This document shows, in pieces, positions 27,113-35,552 of a stretch of DNA of 64,000 nt. Origin of the DNA: Pseudomonas nitroreducens (GTDB taxonomy: Bacteria; Pseudomonadota; Gammaproteobacteria; Pseudomonadales; Pseudomonadaceae). Under the pieces are notes generated by a model. That model saw only the letters and a list, made by a program, of their open reading frames with translations, was not told where the DNA came from and made no database searches. Position 1 is the stretch's first letter; each line of letters begins with the position of its first letter. The DNA lies in assembly GCF_014204515.1 (NCBI RefSeq), contig NZ_JACHLI010000030.1, forward strand, positions 1 through 64,000, read 5' to 3'. Made by a program: the position numbers and the translations under genes.

Positions 27113-27574
27113 TCAGGCCGGCACTGCCAGCAGGCGGGTGATGGCGGCTTTCGCCGCGCTCATCTGGCCTTCGCGGGCCAGGCGGGTGAATTGCAGCAGG
27201 GCATGCTCATGCTCGGCGAGGTCGTCGAGGATGTCGCGGTCATCGTCGTCGCCTTCGTCGGCCAGGCTGTCGTAGCGCTCGACGTAGGGCTCCACCAGCA
27301 CTTCGAGCTTCTCCAGGGTCTGCGGCCAGTCCAGCCCCAGCCAGTCGGCAGCGCGCTGGCGCCCCTGTTCGGCGGCGTGGGCGGTGTCGCCCAGCGGCAG
27401 GCCGTGGCGCTGCAGCAGGCGCGCCATGCGCAGGCCGGTCTGGCGCTCCAGGCGCGCCAGCAGGAGCATCGAGGTGGCGCCCTCCGGCAGTTGCTCGGCC
27501 AGGCCGAGGAAGAAGTTCTCGCCGCGGACTTCGCCCAGGTAGGCGGCCTGCAGTTCACTGGCTTGTCGGTGCAT
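27113..27574 (-). CDS. Hypothetical helical protein
   Basis: A 153-residue, largely alpha-helical, acidic protein, with a strongly acidic DEGDDDDRDILDD segment near residue 110 and hydrophobic helices before it. It resembles uncharacterised Pseudomonas proteins; I cannot assign a domain. The start at 27574 (MHRQASELQ) is preferred to the longer frame because the preceding residues are Arg/Ser/Gly-rich and unlike a gene; GGGGGAC precedes the codon. It is co-directional with the VOC gene and follows the monooxygenase-like gene. Confidence 0.65.
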   Translation of the reverse strand: MHRQASELQAAYLGEVRGENFFLGLAEQLPEGATSMLLLARLERQTGLRMARLLQRHGLPLGDTAHAAEQGRQRAADWLGLDWPQTLEKLEVLVEPYVERYDSLADEGDDDDRDILDDLAEHEHALLQFTRLAREGQMSAAKAAITRLLAVPA

Positions 27575-27666
27575 GCGTCGGTCCCCCTTTGCTGAATGCG
27601 ACCAGCCTAGACGAAGTGCGCCGGGCATCGAACCCGGCATGTCGTGTCTGGGCCAGAACGGGTCGC

Positions 27667-27990
27667 TCAGCGTTCGAAGCCGTAGTCGCGCTCGACCCGG
27701 CTGACGCGCACGCGAAAGGCGCTGTACCAGTCACGGCGGCCGGCCTGCTGGGCCAGGCGGTGCTCGGCCTGCTGCTTCCAGTGGCGGATCGCGGCCTCGT
27801 CGCGCCAGTAGGAGACGGTGATCCCCAGGCCGTCGGCGCCTCGCGCCGATTCGACGCCGAGGAAGCCATCCTGTTGTGCGGCCAGCTCCAGCATGCGTTC
27901 GGCGGTGGCGCCGTAGCCTTCGTCCGACTCGCTGCGGTAGGAGGTGAAGGTCACGGCGTAGTAGGGCGGCTGCGGCGTGCTGGCGATCAT
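27667..27990 (-). CDS. Antibiotic-biosynthesis-monooxygenase-like (ABM) protein
   Basis: A 107-residue dimeric ferredoxin-like barrel protein, with YYAVTFTSYRSES near the start and TVSYWRDEAAIRHWKQQAEHRLAQ in the middle, as in the ABM/heme-monooxygenase-like family. Members range from cofactor-free monooxygenases to domains of unknown function. It overlaps the CTP-synthase-like gene by 4 bases, so the two are translationally coupled and likely work together, but no pathway is obvious. Confidence 0.78.
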   Translation of the reverse strand: MIASTPQPPYYAVTFTSYRSESDEGYGATAERMLELAAQQDGFLGVESARGADGLGITVSYWRDEAAIRHWKQQAEHRLAQQAGRRDWYSAFRVRVSRVERDYGFER

Positions 27991-28721
27991 GCGGGGCTCC
28001 CGATGCGACTGGATTGATAACGGAAGGCGGCGGACAGCAGCGCTTCGGCCAGCGGCACGGCGATGCCGGCCAGGGCCTTGCGCTCGGGCTGGAACAGGGT
28101 GGCGAGGAAGAATGGGTGGTCGGTGGCTTCCAGCGCACGGATGTTGCCGTCCTCGTCATGGGCGCAGGCGCGCAGCGAGTTGCCGAACAGCTCGTCCTGG
28201 AACTGCGGGTTCACCCCGTAGCTGCAACGGTAGCCTTCGCGGATTTGCGCCAGGCCGTAGATCGCCGCCAGGTGCGAGCCGGGGACCAGGCGAATGCTCT
28301 CGCTGACTTCCAGCAGCGAACAGGGCAGGGCGCTCACCACCGGGCGCGCGGCTTGCGGGTCCATCTCGGCGTGGGCCGCATCGCTCCAGCCCAGGACGTT
28401 GCGCGCACGCTCCAGCAGGGCATGCTGGAAGCCGCCGCAGGTGCCCAGGAAGGGCACCTGGTTCTCGCGGGCGAATCTGATCGCACGCAGGGCGCCTTCG
28501 GTGTCGTGGTAGGGGCTGCCGGGGATGGCCCAGAAACCGGAGTAGGCCTCCAGGTCCTGGCCCTGCGCCAGGGTGGGGGTATCCAGCCAGTCGATGCGCA
28601 GCGTCCCCGAATGTGGCAGCAGCGATTGCTGCAGGGCCAGGGGAATGGCCCAGTGGGCGATGACGCGACTGTTGCGGTCGCCGATCAGTCCGATACGCAG
28701 TGCCTTGCGACGTTTTCCCAT
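27987..28721 (-). CDS. CTP-synthase glutaminase-domain-like protein
   Basis: A 244-residue standalone homologue of the C-terminal glutamine amidotransferase domain of CTP synthase, in the group named 'CTP synthase C-terminal region-related (seleno)protein'. The nucleophile motif is GTCGGFQHAL with Cys95. The HPEF motif of true glutaminases is replaced by FQPE near the C-terminus, so the catalytic His is lost and ordinary amidotransferase activity is doubtful. In some relatives the Cys is selenocysteine. No synthetase domain is present. It overlaps the ABM gene and is divergent from the LysR gene at 28830. Confidence 0.75.
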   Translation of the reverse strand: MGKRRKALRIGLIGDRNSRVIAHWAIPLALQQSLLPHSGTLRIDWLDTPTLAQGQDLEAYSGFWAIPGSPYHDTEGALRAIRFARENQVPFLGTCGGFQHALLERARNVLGWSDAAHAEMDPQAARPVVSALPCSLLEVSESIRLVPGSHLAAIYGLAQIREGYRCSYGVNPQFQDELFGNSLRACAHDEDGNIRALEATDHPFFLATLFQPERKALAGIAVPLAEALLSAAFRYQSSRIGSPA

Positions 28722-28778
28722 GCTCGTGTTCCCCCGGCGTCGTGGCCCGTTGGCGGGCCCATGGGGAGTAATTTATAG

Positions 28779-28792
28779 TTGCGCAGGCGCAA
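28779..28792. promoter_or_regulatory. Palindrome in divergent LysR promoter region
   Basis: TTGCGC-AG-GCGCAA is a perfect inverted repeat at 28779-28792, 38 bases before the LysR start and 58 bases before the CTP-synthase-like start. A further TCGCAA half site lies downstream (28809-28814). It is a candidate operator for the LysR protein; binding is inferred. Confidence 0.4.
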
Positions 28793-28829
28793 TCGAAAAT
28801 GGGCGATTTCGCAACCTTGGAGTGCGTCT

Positions 28830-29702
28830 ATGCAATATCGACTGGAATACGCCGACCTCGCCCTGGTGCTTGCCCTGGTGCGTGGTGGCAGCCTGGCCCG
28901 CGCCGCCGAACTGCTCGGGGTCGACGTCTCCACCGTATTCCGCGCGGTGCGACGGCTGGAGAAGGCGCTGGGCACCGCGCTGTTCGAAAAGGGCCGCAAT
29001 GGCTACCTGGCCACGGCCTCCGCGCAACAGCTCGCCACCCAGGCCGAATTGGCCGAACAGGCGCTGGAAGCGGCGCGCCTGTCCCTGGAGCAGGGCCAGG
29101 AGGTGCTCAGCGGCACCGTGCGCCTGACCTGTTCGGACACCGTGCTGCAGGGCCTGCTGCTGCCGGCCCTGGCGCGCTTCATGAAGCGCTACCCGGCGCT
29201 CAACCTGGAGCTGACCACCTCCAACGCCTTCGCCAACCTCAGCCGCCGTGACGCCGACATCGCCCTGCGCCTGACCAATGCACCGCCCGAGCATCTGGTC
29301 GGACGCCAGCTGGGCGAGGTGCATTACGTGCTCTGTGCCCATCGCGACTACCTGGCCGAACAGGGCGAGCGGCCCTGGCAGGAGATGAGCTGGATCGCCC
29401 CGGACGATTTTCTGCCCGACCACTCCAGCGTCGCCTGGCGTCGCCAGGCGTTCCCCACGGTGCTGCCGGCGTACCGCTGCAACAGCATGCTCTCGGTGCT
29501 CGACCTGTGCCGCGCGGGGCTGGGGCTGGCGGCGCTGCCGGCGTTCCTGCTGCGTCCTGGCGACGGCCTGCAGGTACTCGAACCGGAACTGCCCGGCTGC
29601 AGCATCCATCTCTGGCTGCTGACTCGCCCCGACTGCCGCGCGCTGCGAGCGGTGGTGACGCTGTTCGAGGAGCTGGCCGGCAGCATCAGCCTGCCGGCCT
29701 GA
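28830..29702 (+). CDS. LysR-family transcriptional regulator
   Basis: A 290-residue LysR protein; the winged helix-turn-helix is at residues about 1-60 (ELLGVDVSTVFRAVRRLEKALG), and the effector domain follows. It is divergent from the CTP-synthase-like/ABM pair, its likely target, across a region with a TTGCGC palindrome. The ATG at 28830 follows TTGGAG; a longer frame upstream is not used because it is not LysR-like. A strong terminator follows at 29707-29734. Confidence 0.85.
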   Translation: MQYRLEYADLALVLALVRGGSLARAAELLGVDVSTVFRAVRRLEKALGTALFEKGRNGYLATASAQQLATQAELAEQALEAARLSLEQGQEVLSGTVRLTCSDTVLQGLLLPALARFMKRYPALNLELTTSNAFANLSRRDADIALRLTNAPPEHLVGRQLGEVHYVLCAHRDYLAEQGERPWQEMSWIAPDDFLPDHSSVAWRRQAFPTVLPAYRCNSMLSVLDLCRAGLGLAALPAFLLRPGDGLQVLEPELPGCSIHLWLLTRPDCRALRAVVTLFEELAGSISLPA

Positions 29703-29706
29703 ACGA

Positions 29707-29734
29707 AAAGACCCCACGCGCAGGTGGGGTCTTT
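29707..29734. terminator. Bidirectional intrinsic terminator
   Basis: AAAGACCCCAC (29707-29717) and GTGGGGTCTTT (29724-29734) form an 11-base perfect stem with a 6-base loop and a T-rich tail on both strands. It separates the LysR gene from the converging gene at 29749. Confidence 0.85.
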
Positions 29735-29748
29735 CGGGGGCAGGGGTT

Positions 29749-30117
29749 CTACCAGTGGCGGTAGTGACCGCCGTAGTAGCCCGGGCCGTAGTAGCGCGGC
29801 GGGCCGTAATAGCGCGGTGGTCCGTAGTAACGCGGACCCGGCACCACCACCACCGGGCGATACACCGGCTGGTAGACGGGCTGGTACACCGGCACCGGCT
29901 GGTAGTACACCGGCGCCGGCGGGTAATAGGCCACCGGTGGCGGTGGGGCGTAATAGGGGGCCGGCGCGGGTTGCGACCCGGCGACCACGGCACCCCCGAC
30001 CACGGCACCCACCACGGCGCCGATGGCGGCAGCATCGGTACGGCTGTTGGCCATGGCCTGGCCCGCGAGGGCGAAGCCGGCGCAGAGCAGGACGATTGGG
30101 GGGAGTCGGCGAAGCAT
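29749..30117 (-). CDS. Secreted glycine-zipper, Tyr/Pro-rich protein
   Basis: A 122-residue protein with a signal peptide (residues about 1-24), then a glycine-zipper-like stretch (AAAIGAVVGAVVGGAVVAG), then a low-complexity half rich in Tyr and Pro (PVYQPVYQPVYRP, and RYYGPPRYYGPPRYYGP repeats near the C-terminus). Glycine zippers often associate with membranes; the tail may bind surfaces or polymers, but I know of no assigned function. It is transcribed alone and ends at the shared terminator. Confidence 0.7.
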   Translation of the reverse strand: MLRRLPPIVLLCAGFALAGQAMANSRTDAAAIGAVVGAVVGGAVVAGSQPAPAPYYAPPPPVAYYPPAPVYYQPVPVYQPVYQPVYRPVVVVPGPRYYGPPRYYGPPRYYGPGYYGGHYRHW

Positions 30118-30340
30118 GATGCACCTCCAGAGGAACCCGGCGAGGATCCCGGTATCTATGAGACATCGGCCGTGAGGGAATCGTGACGCTGCCGGTGTAA
30201 AGGTTGTGTAAATGGCGCCGCGTGGCTCTGCGACGGGGCACTGCGTGCATCAGCTTGCAATACTTCGACGCGTCGCCGCAGCCTGCGGGCTGGTAAGGTG
30301 GCGCCTTTCGTGTTCTTCAGAAGAAACAGGGAGACTTTCC

Positions 30341-30667
30341 ATGCCCTTGAACCGAGTGACCATGTTGTCGCTTCTGGCTGTCGCCGCCCTGGCCGGCTGC
30401 AGCTCCAAGGACTCCTCACCCGACGCCGCACCGCTGGCGGCGGACAACTCGTCGGCCATGACCGGCACCTGCAACGCCAAGGCGGTGCAGTCGATCGTCG
30501 GCAAGGTCGTCACCCCGACCCTGACCGAGGAAGCCCGCCGCGATGCCGGCGCCAGCGTCGCCCGCGTGCTCACCCCGCACCAGCCGGTGACCATGGAGTA
30601 CAACTCGCAGCGCCTGAATATCGATGTCGACGACAGCCAGGTGGTCAAGCAGGTCTCCTGCGGCTGA
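30341..30667 (+). CDS. I78-type peptidase-inhibitor lipoprotein
   Basis: A 108-residue lipoprotein with signal peptide and lipobox LAGC ending at residue 20. The mature part matches the I78 inhibitor family in layout: a conserved Cys followed by the VGK..., then EEARRDAGA, RVLTPHQPVTMEYNSQRLN and a C-terminal Cys-Gly. Members inhibit serine proteases; this one may protect the periplasm. The ATG at 30341 is used since it starts a good signal peptide; GGGAG lies upstream. An intrinsic terminator follows. Confidence 0.75.
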   Translation: MPLNRVTMLSLLAVAALAGCSSKDSSPDAAPLAADNSSAMTGTCNAKAVQSIVGKVVTPTLTEEARRDAGASVARVLTPHQPVTMEYNSQRLNIDVDDSQVVKQVSCG

Positions 30668-30684
30668 GCGGGTCCCGCCCATGA

Positions 30685-30710
30685 AAAAGCCCCGCCTGAG
30701 CGGGGCTTTT
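30685..30710. terminator. Intrinsic terminator after inhibitor lipoprotein
   Basis: AAAAGCCCCGC (30685-30695) pairs with GCGGGGCTTTT (30700-30710), an 11-base perfect stem with a CTGA loop and a T run, serving the gene before it and also the converging gene at 30727. Confidence 0.9.
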
Positions 30711-30726
30711 GCTTTGCCAGCATCGA

Positions 30727-30984
30727 TCAGCGGTTGGCGGGCTTCTTGATCACGCGCAGCGCCTGGCTGGACTGGTTGACGCATTCCTCGTAGTTGCCGG
30801 CCTTTTTCGCCGCCTCGGCCTTGGCGACATACTCGTGGACCGCGTTGACCTTCACGCCGGTCGCGTTCTTGCTGGCGGTCTTGAGGAAGTCGTTGATCTG
30901 CTGCAGGTTGCCGTCGCACAGCGCACTGTCAGCGAAAGCCGGTACGGAAAACACCATGGCCAGGAGCAGAGCGTACTTTTTCAT
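30727..30984 (-). CDS. Small secreted hypothetical protein
   Basis: An 85-residue protein with a signal peptide (residues about 1-18, VPAFADS) and a helical mature part containing two cysteines (CDGNLQQIN and YEECVNQSS). It is typical of small periplasmic Pseudomonas proteins without known function. A start at 30984 follows GAGGAGAACCTG, a good ribosome site. It converges with the inhibitor gene at the shared terminator. Confidence 0.75.
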   Translation of the reverse strand: MKKYALLLAMVFSVPAFADSALCDGNLQQINDFLKTASKNATGVKVNAVHEYVAKAEAAKKAGNYEECVNQSSQALRVIKKPANR

Positions 30985-31108
30985 GCAGGTTCTCCTCGAT
31001 TGTCGAAGCGCAAGCCCGGTGGACTGCGTAGCTTGCTAAGTATCGACTCCGCCGGCCCCGGCAAATTCATTTCATTTTCGGCAAAACGCTTTCTCTCTCC
31101 GGCAACCC

Positions 31109-32032
31109 TCAGAGGGCGTTGAAGCGCTGTTCCAGCGCGTGCTCGCGGAAGTGCTCGACCACGCAATCGACGAACGCCCGGGTCTTGGCCGGCAGCAACT
31201 TTTGCGCGGCGTAGTAGAGCGCGGTGTTTCCCGCATCGACGTACCACTCCGGCAGCACCCGCACCAGTTGACCGCTGTCCAGATAGGGCACGGCATGCGG
31301 CATGCTCACCAGGGTCACGCCCAGGCCCATCAGGGCGGCGACGCATGCGGCTTCCGGGTCGCTGAAGGTCATGCGTTCCTTCAGCGCGATCGGTGCCTGG
31401 GCCTGCTGGCGATTGGTCAGCGGCCAGGGGCGGACGCGGCCGGTTTGCGGCGAGCGGATGCGGATACCGTCGTGGCTGGGCAGATCGGACGGGTAGCGGA
31501 TCGCCGGACGACCGTCGAGGTAGGCCGGGGACGCCAGCAGGACCAGGTGCGCCGGGCTCAGCTTGCGGGCCACCACGCCGGGCGGCAGTTCGAATCCGCC
31601 GCCGATGGCGGCGTCGAACCCCTCGGCGATGAGGTCGACCTGGCGGTTGTCGAAATGCCAGTCGGGGCGGATCGCCGGGTAGCGCTGCAGGAACTCGCCC
31701 AGCAGCGGCAGGACGTAGTCGCGGCCGAACACCAGCCCCATGCTCACCTTCAGCATCCCGCTGGGCTGGCCGTCGGCGCTGGCCAGGTTGGCGATGGCGC
31801 CCTGCAGGCTGGCCAGGCCGCCACTGGCTTCGTCGAGAAATCTTTCGCCGGCCTCGGTCAAGGTCAGGCTGCGGGTACTACGCTGGAACAGCCGCACGCC
31901 CAGGTTGTTCTCCAGCCGCGCCACGTTCTTGCTCACCGCTGCCGGTGTCAGGCCCAGCCTGCGCGCGGCGGCGGCGAAGCTGCCGGCCTCGGCGCTGCGG
32001 ACGAAGCATTCGATACTGATCAGGCTTTCCAT
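31109..32032 (-). CDS. LysR-family transcriptional regulator
   Basis: A 307-residue regulator of the PA0477/YafC-like LysR type, with a winged helix at residues about 1-60 (AAARRLGLTPAAVSKNVARLE) and an effector domain. It is divergent from the SDR at 32157. The intergenic region carries three GGTAT/ATACC half sites immediately upstream of its own start, so autoregulation as well as control of the SDR is likely. Confidence 0.87.
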   Translation of the reverse strand: MESLISIECFVRSAEAGSFAAAARRLGLTPAAVSKNVARLENNLGVRLFQRSTRSLTLTEAGERFLDEASGGLASLQGAIANLASADGQPSGMLKVSMGLVFGRDYVLPLLGEFLQRYPAIRPDWHFDNRQVDLIAEGFDAAIGGGFELPPGVVARKLSPAHLVLLASPAYLDGRPAIRYPSDLPSHDGIRIRSPQTGRVRPWPLTNRQQAQAPIALKERMTFSDPEAACVAALMGLGVTLVSMPHAVPYLDSGQLVRVLPEWYVDAGNTALYYAAQKLLPAKTRAFVDCVVEHFREHALEQRFNAL

Positions 32033-32036
32033 GGGT

Positions 32037-32057
32037 GGTATTCCATACCTTTGGTAT
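32037..32057. promoter_or_regulatory. Triple GGTAT half-site array between LysR and SDR
   Basis: GGTAT (32037-32041), ATACC (32045-32049) and GGTAT (32053-32057) alternate with 3-base spacers, giving two overlapping perfect palindromes. The array begins 5 bases upstream of the LysR start, so a bound protein would block that gene. LysR ownership is inferred. Confidence 0.45.
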
Positions 32058-32156
32058 CGACTGAATATAGCGATTACTGGCTACCGGGTAACCCTCGCGA
32101 GGGGGAAACTGGCCCCGTCGAACTTACTCCCCCACTCAGATTCCTGGAGACACCCC

Positions 32157-32909
32157 ATGACCACCACCACCCAACCTCTCGCCGGCAAAGTTGCATTCGT
32201 ACAGGGCGGTTCCCGCGGCATCGGCGCCGCCATCGTGCAACGCCTGGCCCGTGAAGGCGCCGCCGTGGCCTTCACCTACGTCAGCTCGGCGCAGAAGGCC
32301 GAAGACCTCGCCGCCAGCATCCAGGCCGCCGGCGGCCGCGCCCTGGCGCTGAAAGCCGACAGCGGCGATGCCGCCTCCGTGCAGCAGGCCATCGATAACG
32401 CCGCGCAACGCCTGGGCGGCATCGACATCCTGGTGAACAACGCCGGCGTGCTGGCCATCGCTCCGGTGGAAGAGTTCAGCCTGGAAGACTTCGATCGCAC
32501 CGTGCAGGTGAACGTGCGCAGCGTCTTCGTCGCCACCCAGGCCGCCGCGCGGCACATGGGGCAGGGCGGGCGCATCATCACCATCGGCAGCACCAACGCC
32601 GACCGCATGCCCTTCGGTGGCGGCGCGGTATACGCCATGAGCAAGTCGGCCATCGTCGGCCTGACCAAGGGCCTGGCCCGCGACCTCGGCCCGCGCGGCA
32701 TCACCGTGAACAACGTGCAGCCCGGCCCGGTGGACACCGACATGAACCCGGCGGACAGCGATTTCGCGGCGTCCCTGATGGACCTGATGGCGGTTGGGCG
32801 CTACGGCCGCGCCGAAGAGATCGCCGCCTTCGTCGCCTACCTGGCCGGCCCGGAAGCCGGTTACATCACCGGTGCCAGCCTGACCATCGACGGTGGTTTC
32901 GGCGCCTGA
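32157..32909 (+). CDS. Short-chain dehydrogenase/reductase (SDR)
   Basis: A 250-residue classical SDR. The cofactor motif GGSRGIG is at about residues 17-23, NNAGV is present, the catalytic Tyr-Lys is in YAMSKSA, and the C-terminus TIDGGFGA is typical. Cytosolic, NAD(P)H-dependent. The ATG at 32157 follows CTGGAG 7-12 bases before. It is divergent from the LysR gene and probably under its control. Specific substrate unknown. Confidence 0.88.
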   Translation: MTTTTQPLAGKVAFVQGGSRGIGAAIVQRLAREGAAVAFTYVSSAQKAEDLAASIQAAGGRALALKADSGDAASVQQAIDNAAQRLGGIDILVNNAGVLAIAPVEEFSLEDFDRTVQVNVRSVFVATQAAARHMGQGGRIITIGSTNADRMPFGGGAVYAMSKSAIVGLTKGLARDLGPRGITVNNVQPGPVDTDMNPADSDFAASLMDLMAVGRYGRAEEIAAFVAYLAGPEAGYITGASLTIDGGFGA

Positions 32910-32940
32910 TCGACTCCTGATCAAAACAGCGCGGCCGGGC

Positions 32941-34029
32941 TCAGGCCCGGTCGCGGCTCTGGATGTTCCAGTGCTCCGCGGTGCTGGCGAGTTTTTCCGA
33001 GAGCAGCTCCACCTGTTCGTAGAGGCGCAGGGTCAGCCAGTAGAAGCCCTGCTTCTCGAAGGAGTCGGTAAGGTTGTGCGGCCGCGCCGGCAGGTTGTCC
33101 AGGCCCTGGCAGGCCTGCACCAGCTTGCTCGTACGGCTGAATTTCAGCGCGTGGGCCGATTGCAGCAGCAGGCGGCCGATGATCTGCCGGTGGGCGTCGA
33201 GGCTGGCCGGCACCGGTTCGATCTCCCCGGCCTGGGCGGCGAACTGCCGCGAGGCGATCAGCGATTCCAGGGTGCCCATGATCGCGCGGTGGATGCGCTG
33301 GAGGATTTCCAGCTCGCGCAGCGGCATGCCGGTCTCCCGCGACACCGGCCCCAGGTGCGCCCGCGAGGCCACCAGGCGATGGTCCAGTTCCTCCAGCTGG
33401 CGGGCGAAGTGATCCGCGGTGAAGTCGTGGTTGGAGGACAGTTGCCCGTACATCCGTGCGCAGGCTCGCAGGTTGTCCGACAGCAGGTAGCGCCAGACGT
33501 ACACCGCCCGCAGCGGGTAGATCTGGGCGAACAGCAGGGCCAGCGCCACACCGATCAGCACATTGGCCGAGCGCCACAGGCCCTCGGTGAAACCGGTTTC
33601 GCCGGGGCCGGCGACGATGCACAGGGTGATCCCCGCCAGCAGCGCCACGTAGCCGGGGCGGCGGATGGCGAAGAAGGCCGAGGCCGCGCCCAGCAGCGAC
33701 ATCAGCAGGTAGGTCAGGGGCAGCGAGCGGGTGCGGTCGTACACCGCGATCACGCACAGCCCCAGCGCCGCACCCACCAGGGTCCCCAGCACCCGCTCGT
33801 AGGATTTGCCGCGGATCGTGCCCTGGTGCACCAGCCCGCCCATCACCACCAGCACCGTCACCGATGCCCAGAGGCCGTGGGGCAGCTGCAACGCGCTGGT
33901 CAGCAGCATCGAGGCGAACAGCGCGAGCCCGACGCGCACGCAGTGGATCCAGGCGGCGTAGCGGTAGCGGCTGTAGGGATTGGCCAGGCGGCGGAACGGC
34001 AGGCTGAGGATCGACGGGTGCTTCGCCAA
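32941..34029 (-). CDS. FUSC-family (YccS-like) membrane protein
   Basis: A 362-residue inner-membrane protein with about six N-terminal helices (residues about 25-190, including GLWASVTVLVVMGGLVHQGTIRGKSYERVLGTLVGA) and a cytosolic helical C-terminal half. The GK-YERVLGT segment is the fusaric-acid-resistance/aromatic acid exporter signature. The start is a TTG at 34029, supported by GGAG 9 bases upstream and by the absence of an ATG or GTG near; earlier residues of the same frame overlap the glycosyltransferase gene and are not used. It starts 74 bases downstream of that gene on the same strand. Function as an exporter is presumed. Confidence 0.75.
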   Translation of the reverse strand: MAKHPSILSLPFRRLANPYSRYRYAAWIHCVRVGLALFASMLLTSALQLPHGLWASVTVLVVMGGLVHQGTIRGKSYERVLGTLVGAALGLCVIAVYDRTRSLPLTYLLMSLLGAASAFFAIRRPGYVALLAGITLCIVAGPGETGFTEGLWRSANVLIGVALALLFAQIYPLRAVYVWRYLLSDNLRACARMYGQLSSNHDFTADHFARQLEELDHRLVASRAHLGPVSRETGMPLRELEILQRIHRAIMGTLESLIASRQFAAQAGEIEPVPASLDAHRQIIGRLLLQSAHALKFSRTSKLVQACQGLDNLPARPHNLTDSFEKQGFYWLTLRLYEQVELLSEKLASTAEHWNIQSRDRA

Positions 34030-34103
34030 GGGAAGCGGCTCCTGTGCGGACGGTGGCGATGCTGCAAGGTTAGCCGCTCGCGCTGCCCGGCGGTGGCCCT
34101 GGG

Positions 34104-35552
34104 TCAATCTCCCGCGGATTGCTGACCGACGAAGTAGTAGTCGCGCTCGCCCACCCGGAAGTGTTGCAGCGGGCTCAGGGGCGCCTGCGGCACCGTCGTG
34201 CTTTCCAGCAGGGCGACGCGGCCGTCCGCTTGCTCCAGGTAGCTGCGCAGCTCTTCGTCGGTCTGCAGCGCCGGCAGCAGGCTGCGGCTGTAGAACACGC
34301 CGGCGCCGGCCAGGCGCTCGCTGGGCTGGAACAGCGCGACCTGGCGGCCGGCCATCTGGTGCTGGCGAATCCGCTCGGCCAGGGGCAGGAAGGACTCCTT
34401 GCGGTCGGCGCGCGGCTCGATGAGGATCGCGTAGCCCAGGTAGCTCGCCGGCACCAGCACGGCCAGGGCGAGCGCCAGGCGGCGCACCCAGGGGCGCGGG
34501 TTGCCGTGTCGCTGGCTCCAGCGCTGCAGCAGCTGGTCGCCATACTCGGCGGCGATCACCGCGGCGGCGGGCGCCAGGGCCATGAGGTAGACCATGCGCT
34601 TGCTGGAGGCGAAGGTGAGCAGGGCGAACTGCGCCGCCAGCCAGAGGCCGAAGAACAGCAGGTAGCGATCGCGGAGCAGGCGTCTGCGCAGGCTCCAGAG
34701 CCCCAGGTAGACCAGCAGGTTCCAGGGCAGGAAGGCCTCCGGCAGGCGCGCCAGGTAGTAGTAGAAGGGTTCGAAGTGCCCGGCCGCGCTGAACGAGCCG
34801 TCGAAGCGGCCGACACTGTTGGTCCAGAGGATTTCCCCCAGGGCCGCGCTGCCGCCCTCGCGGTACAGGAACAGCAGCCAGACCAGCAGCGGCACCAGGC
34901 CAAGCAGCGTCCAGCGCAACGGCTGCAGCCAGGCGCTGACCTCCAGCCGGCGCAGCACCAGACTGTCGCGCAGCAGGCAGGCGAAGATCACCACGCCCGG
35001 CAGTGCCAACCCGAGCACGCCCTTGCTCAGGGTGGCGATGGCGATCCCCGCGGCGAACGCCAGCCAATCGCCGAGGCGCCCCGGTGGCTTGAGCCAGGAC
35101 TGCAGGAAGGACAGCAGCGCCAGGGTCACGCCGAGGGTGAGCAGGGCGTCTTCGCCGACCTGGCGGGCATTGGCCCAGAAGCTCGCCAGGGACATCAGCA
35201 GGAACGCGGCGAGCAGCGCCACCCGCGGGGGCCGCCCGACGCGGCGGAGCGTTGCCTGGAGCAGCAGCACGCAGAGCAGCCCGGCGCAGGCCGAGGCCAA
35301 CCGCACCGCCAGGGTGGTCGGGCCGAACAGGTGCATCGCGCTGACGTCCAGCCACAGGCTCAGCGGCGGTTTCTCCAGGAACGGCACGCCGTTCAGGCGC
35401 GGCGTGACCCAGTCGTGATCCAGGTACATCTGCATGGCGATGCCGGCCACCCTCGGCTCGGTGGAACCCTGCAACTCGTGATTGCCCAGTGCGCAGAAGA
35501 ACAGCAGGCCACCGAGCAGCAGCAACAGGGCGAGGTGGCGATGCGCAGTCAT
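34104..35552 (-). CDS. ArnT/PMT-family membrane glycosyltransferase
   Basis: A 482-residue polytopic inner-membrane protein with roughly ten hydrophobic segments. The first periplasmic loop has the family signature with GSTEPRVAGIAMQM and FLEKPPLSLWL. Such enzymes transfer a sugar from an undecaprenyl-linked donor to an acceptor in the periplasm; relatives include ArnT, which adds aminoarabinose to lipid A. At 482 residues it is shorter than ArnT (about 550), so the acceptor is uncertain. It shares a strand with the FUSC gene downstream and is divergent from the metallophosphoesterase. Confidence 0.78.
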   Translation of the reverse strand: MTAHRHLALLLLLGGLLFFCALGNHELQGSTEPRVAGIAMQMYLDHDWVTPRLNGVPFLEKPPLSLWLDVSAMHLFGPTTLAVRLASACAGLLCVLLLQATLRRVGRPPRVALLAAFLLMSLASFWANARQVGEDALLTLGVTLALLSFLQSWLKPPGRLGDWLAFAAGIAIATLSKGVLGLALPGVVIFACLLRDSLVLRRLEVSAWLQPLRWTLLGLVPLLVWLLFLYREGGSAALGEILWTNSVGRFDGSFSAAGHFEPFYYYLARLPEAFLPWNLLVYLGLWSLRRRLLRDRYLLFFGLWLAAQFALLTFASSKRMVYLMALAPAAAVIAAEYGDQLLQRWSQRHGNPRPWVRRLALALAVLVPASYLGYAILIEPRADRKESFLPLAERIRQHQMAGRQVALFQPSERLAGAGVFYSRSLLPALQTDEELRSYLEQADGRVALLESTTVPQAPLSPLQHFRVGERDYYFVGQQSAGD

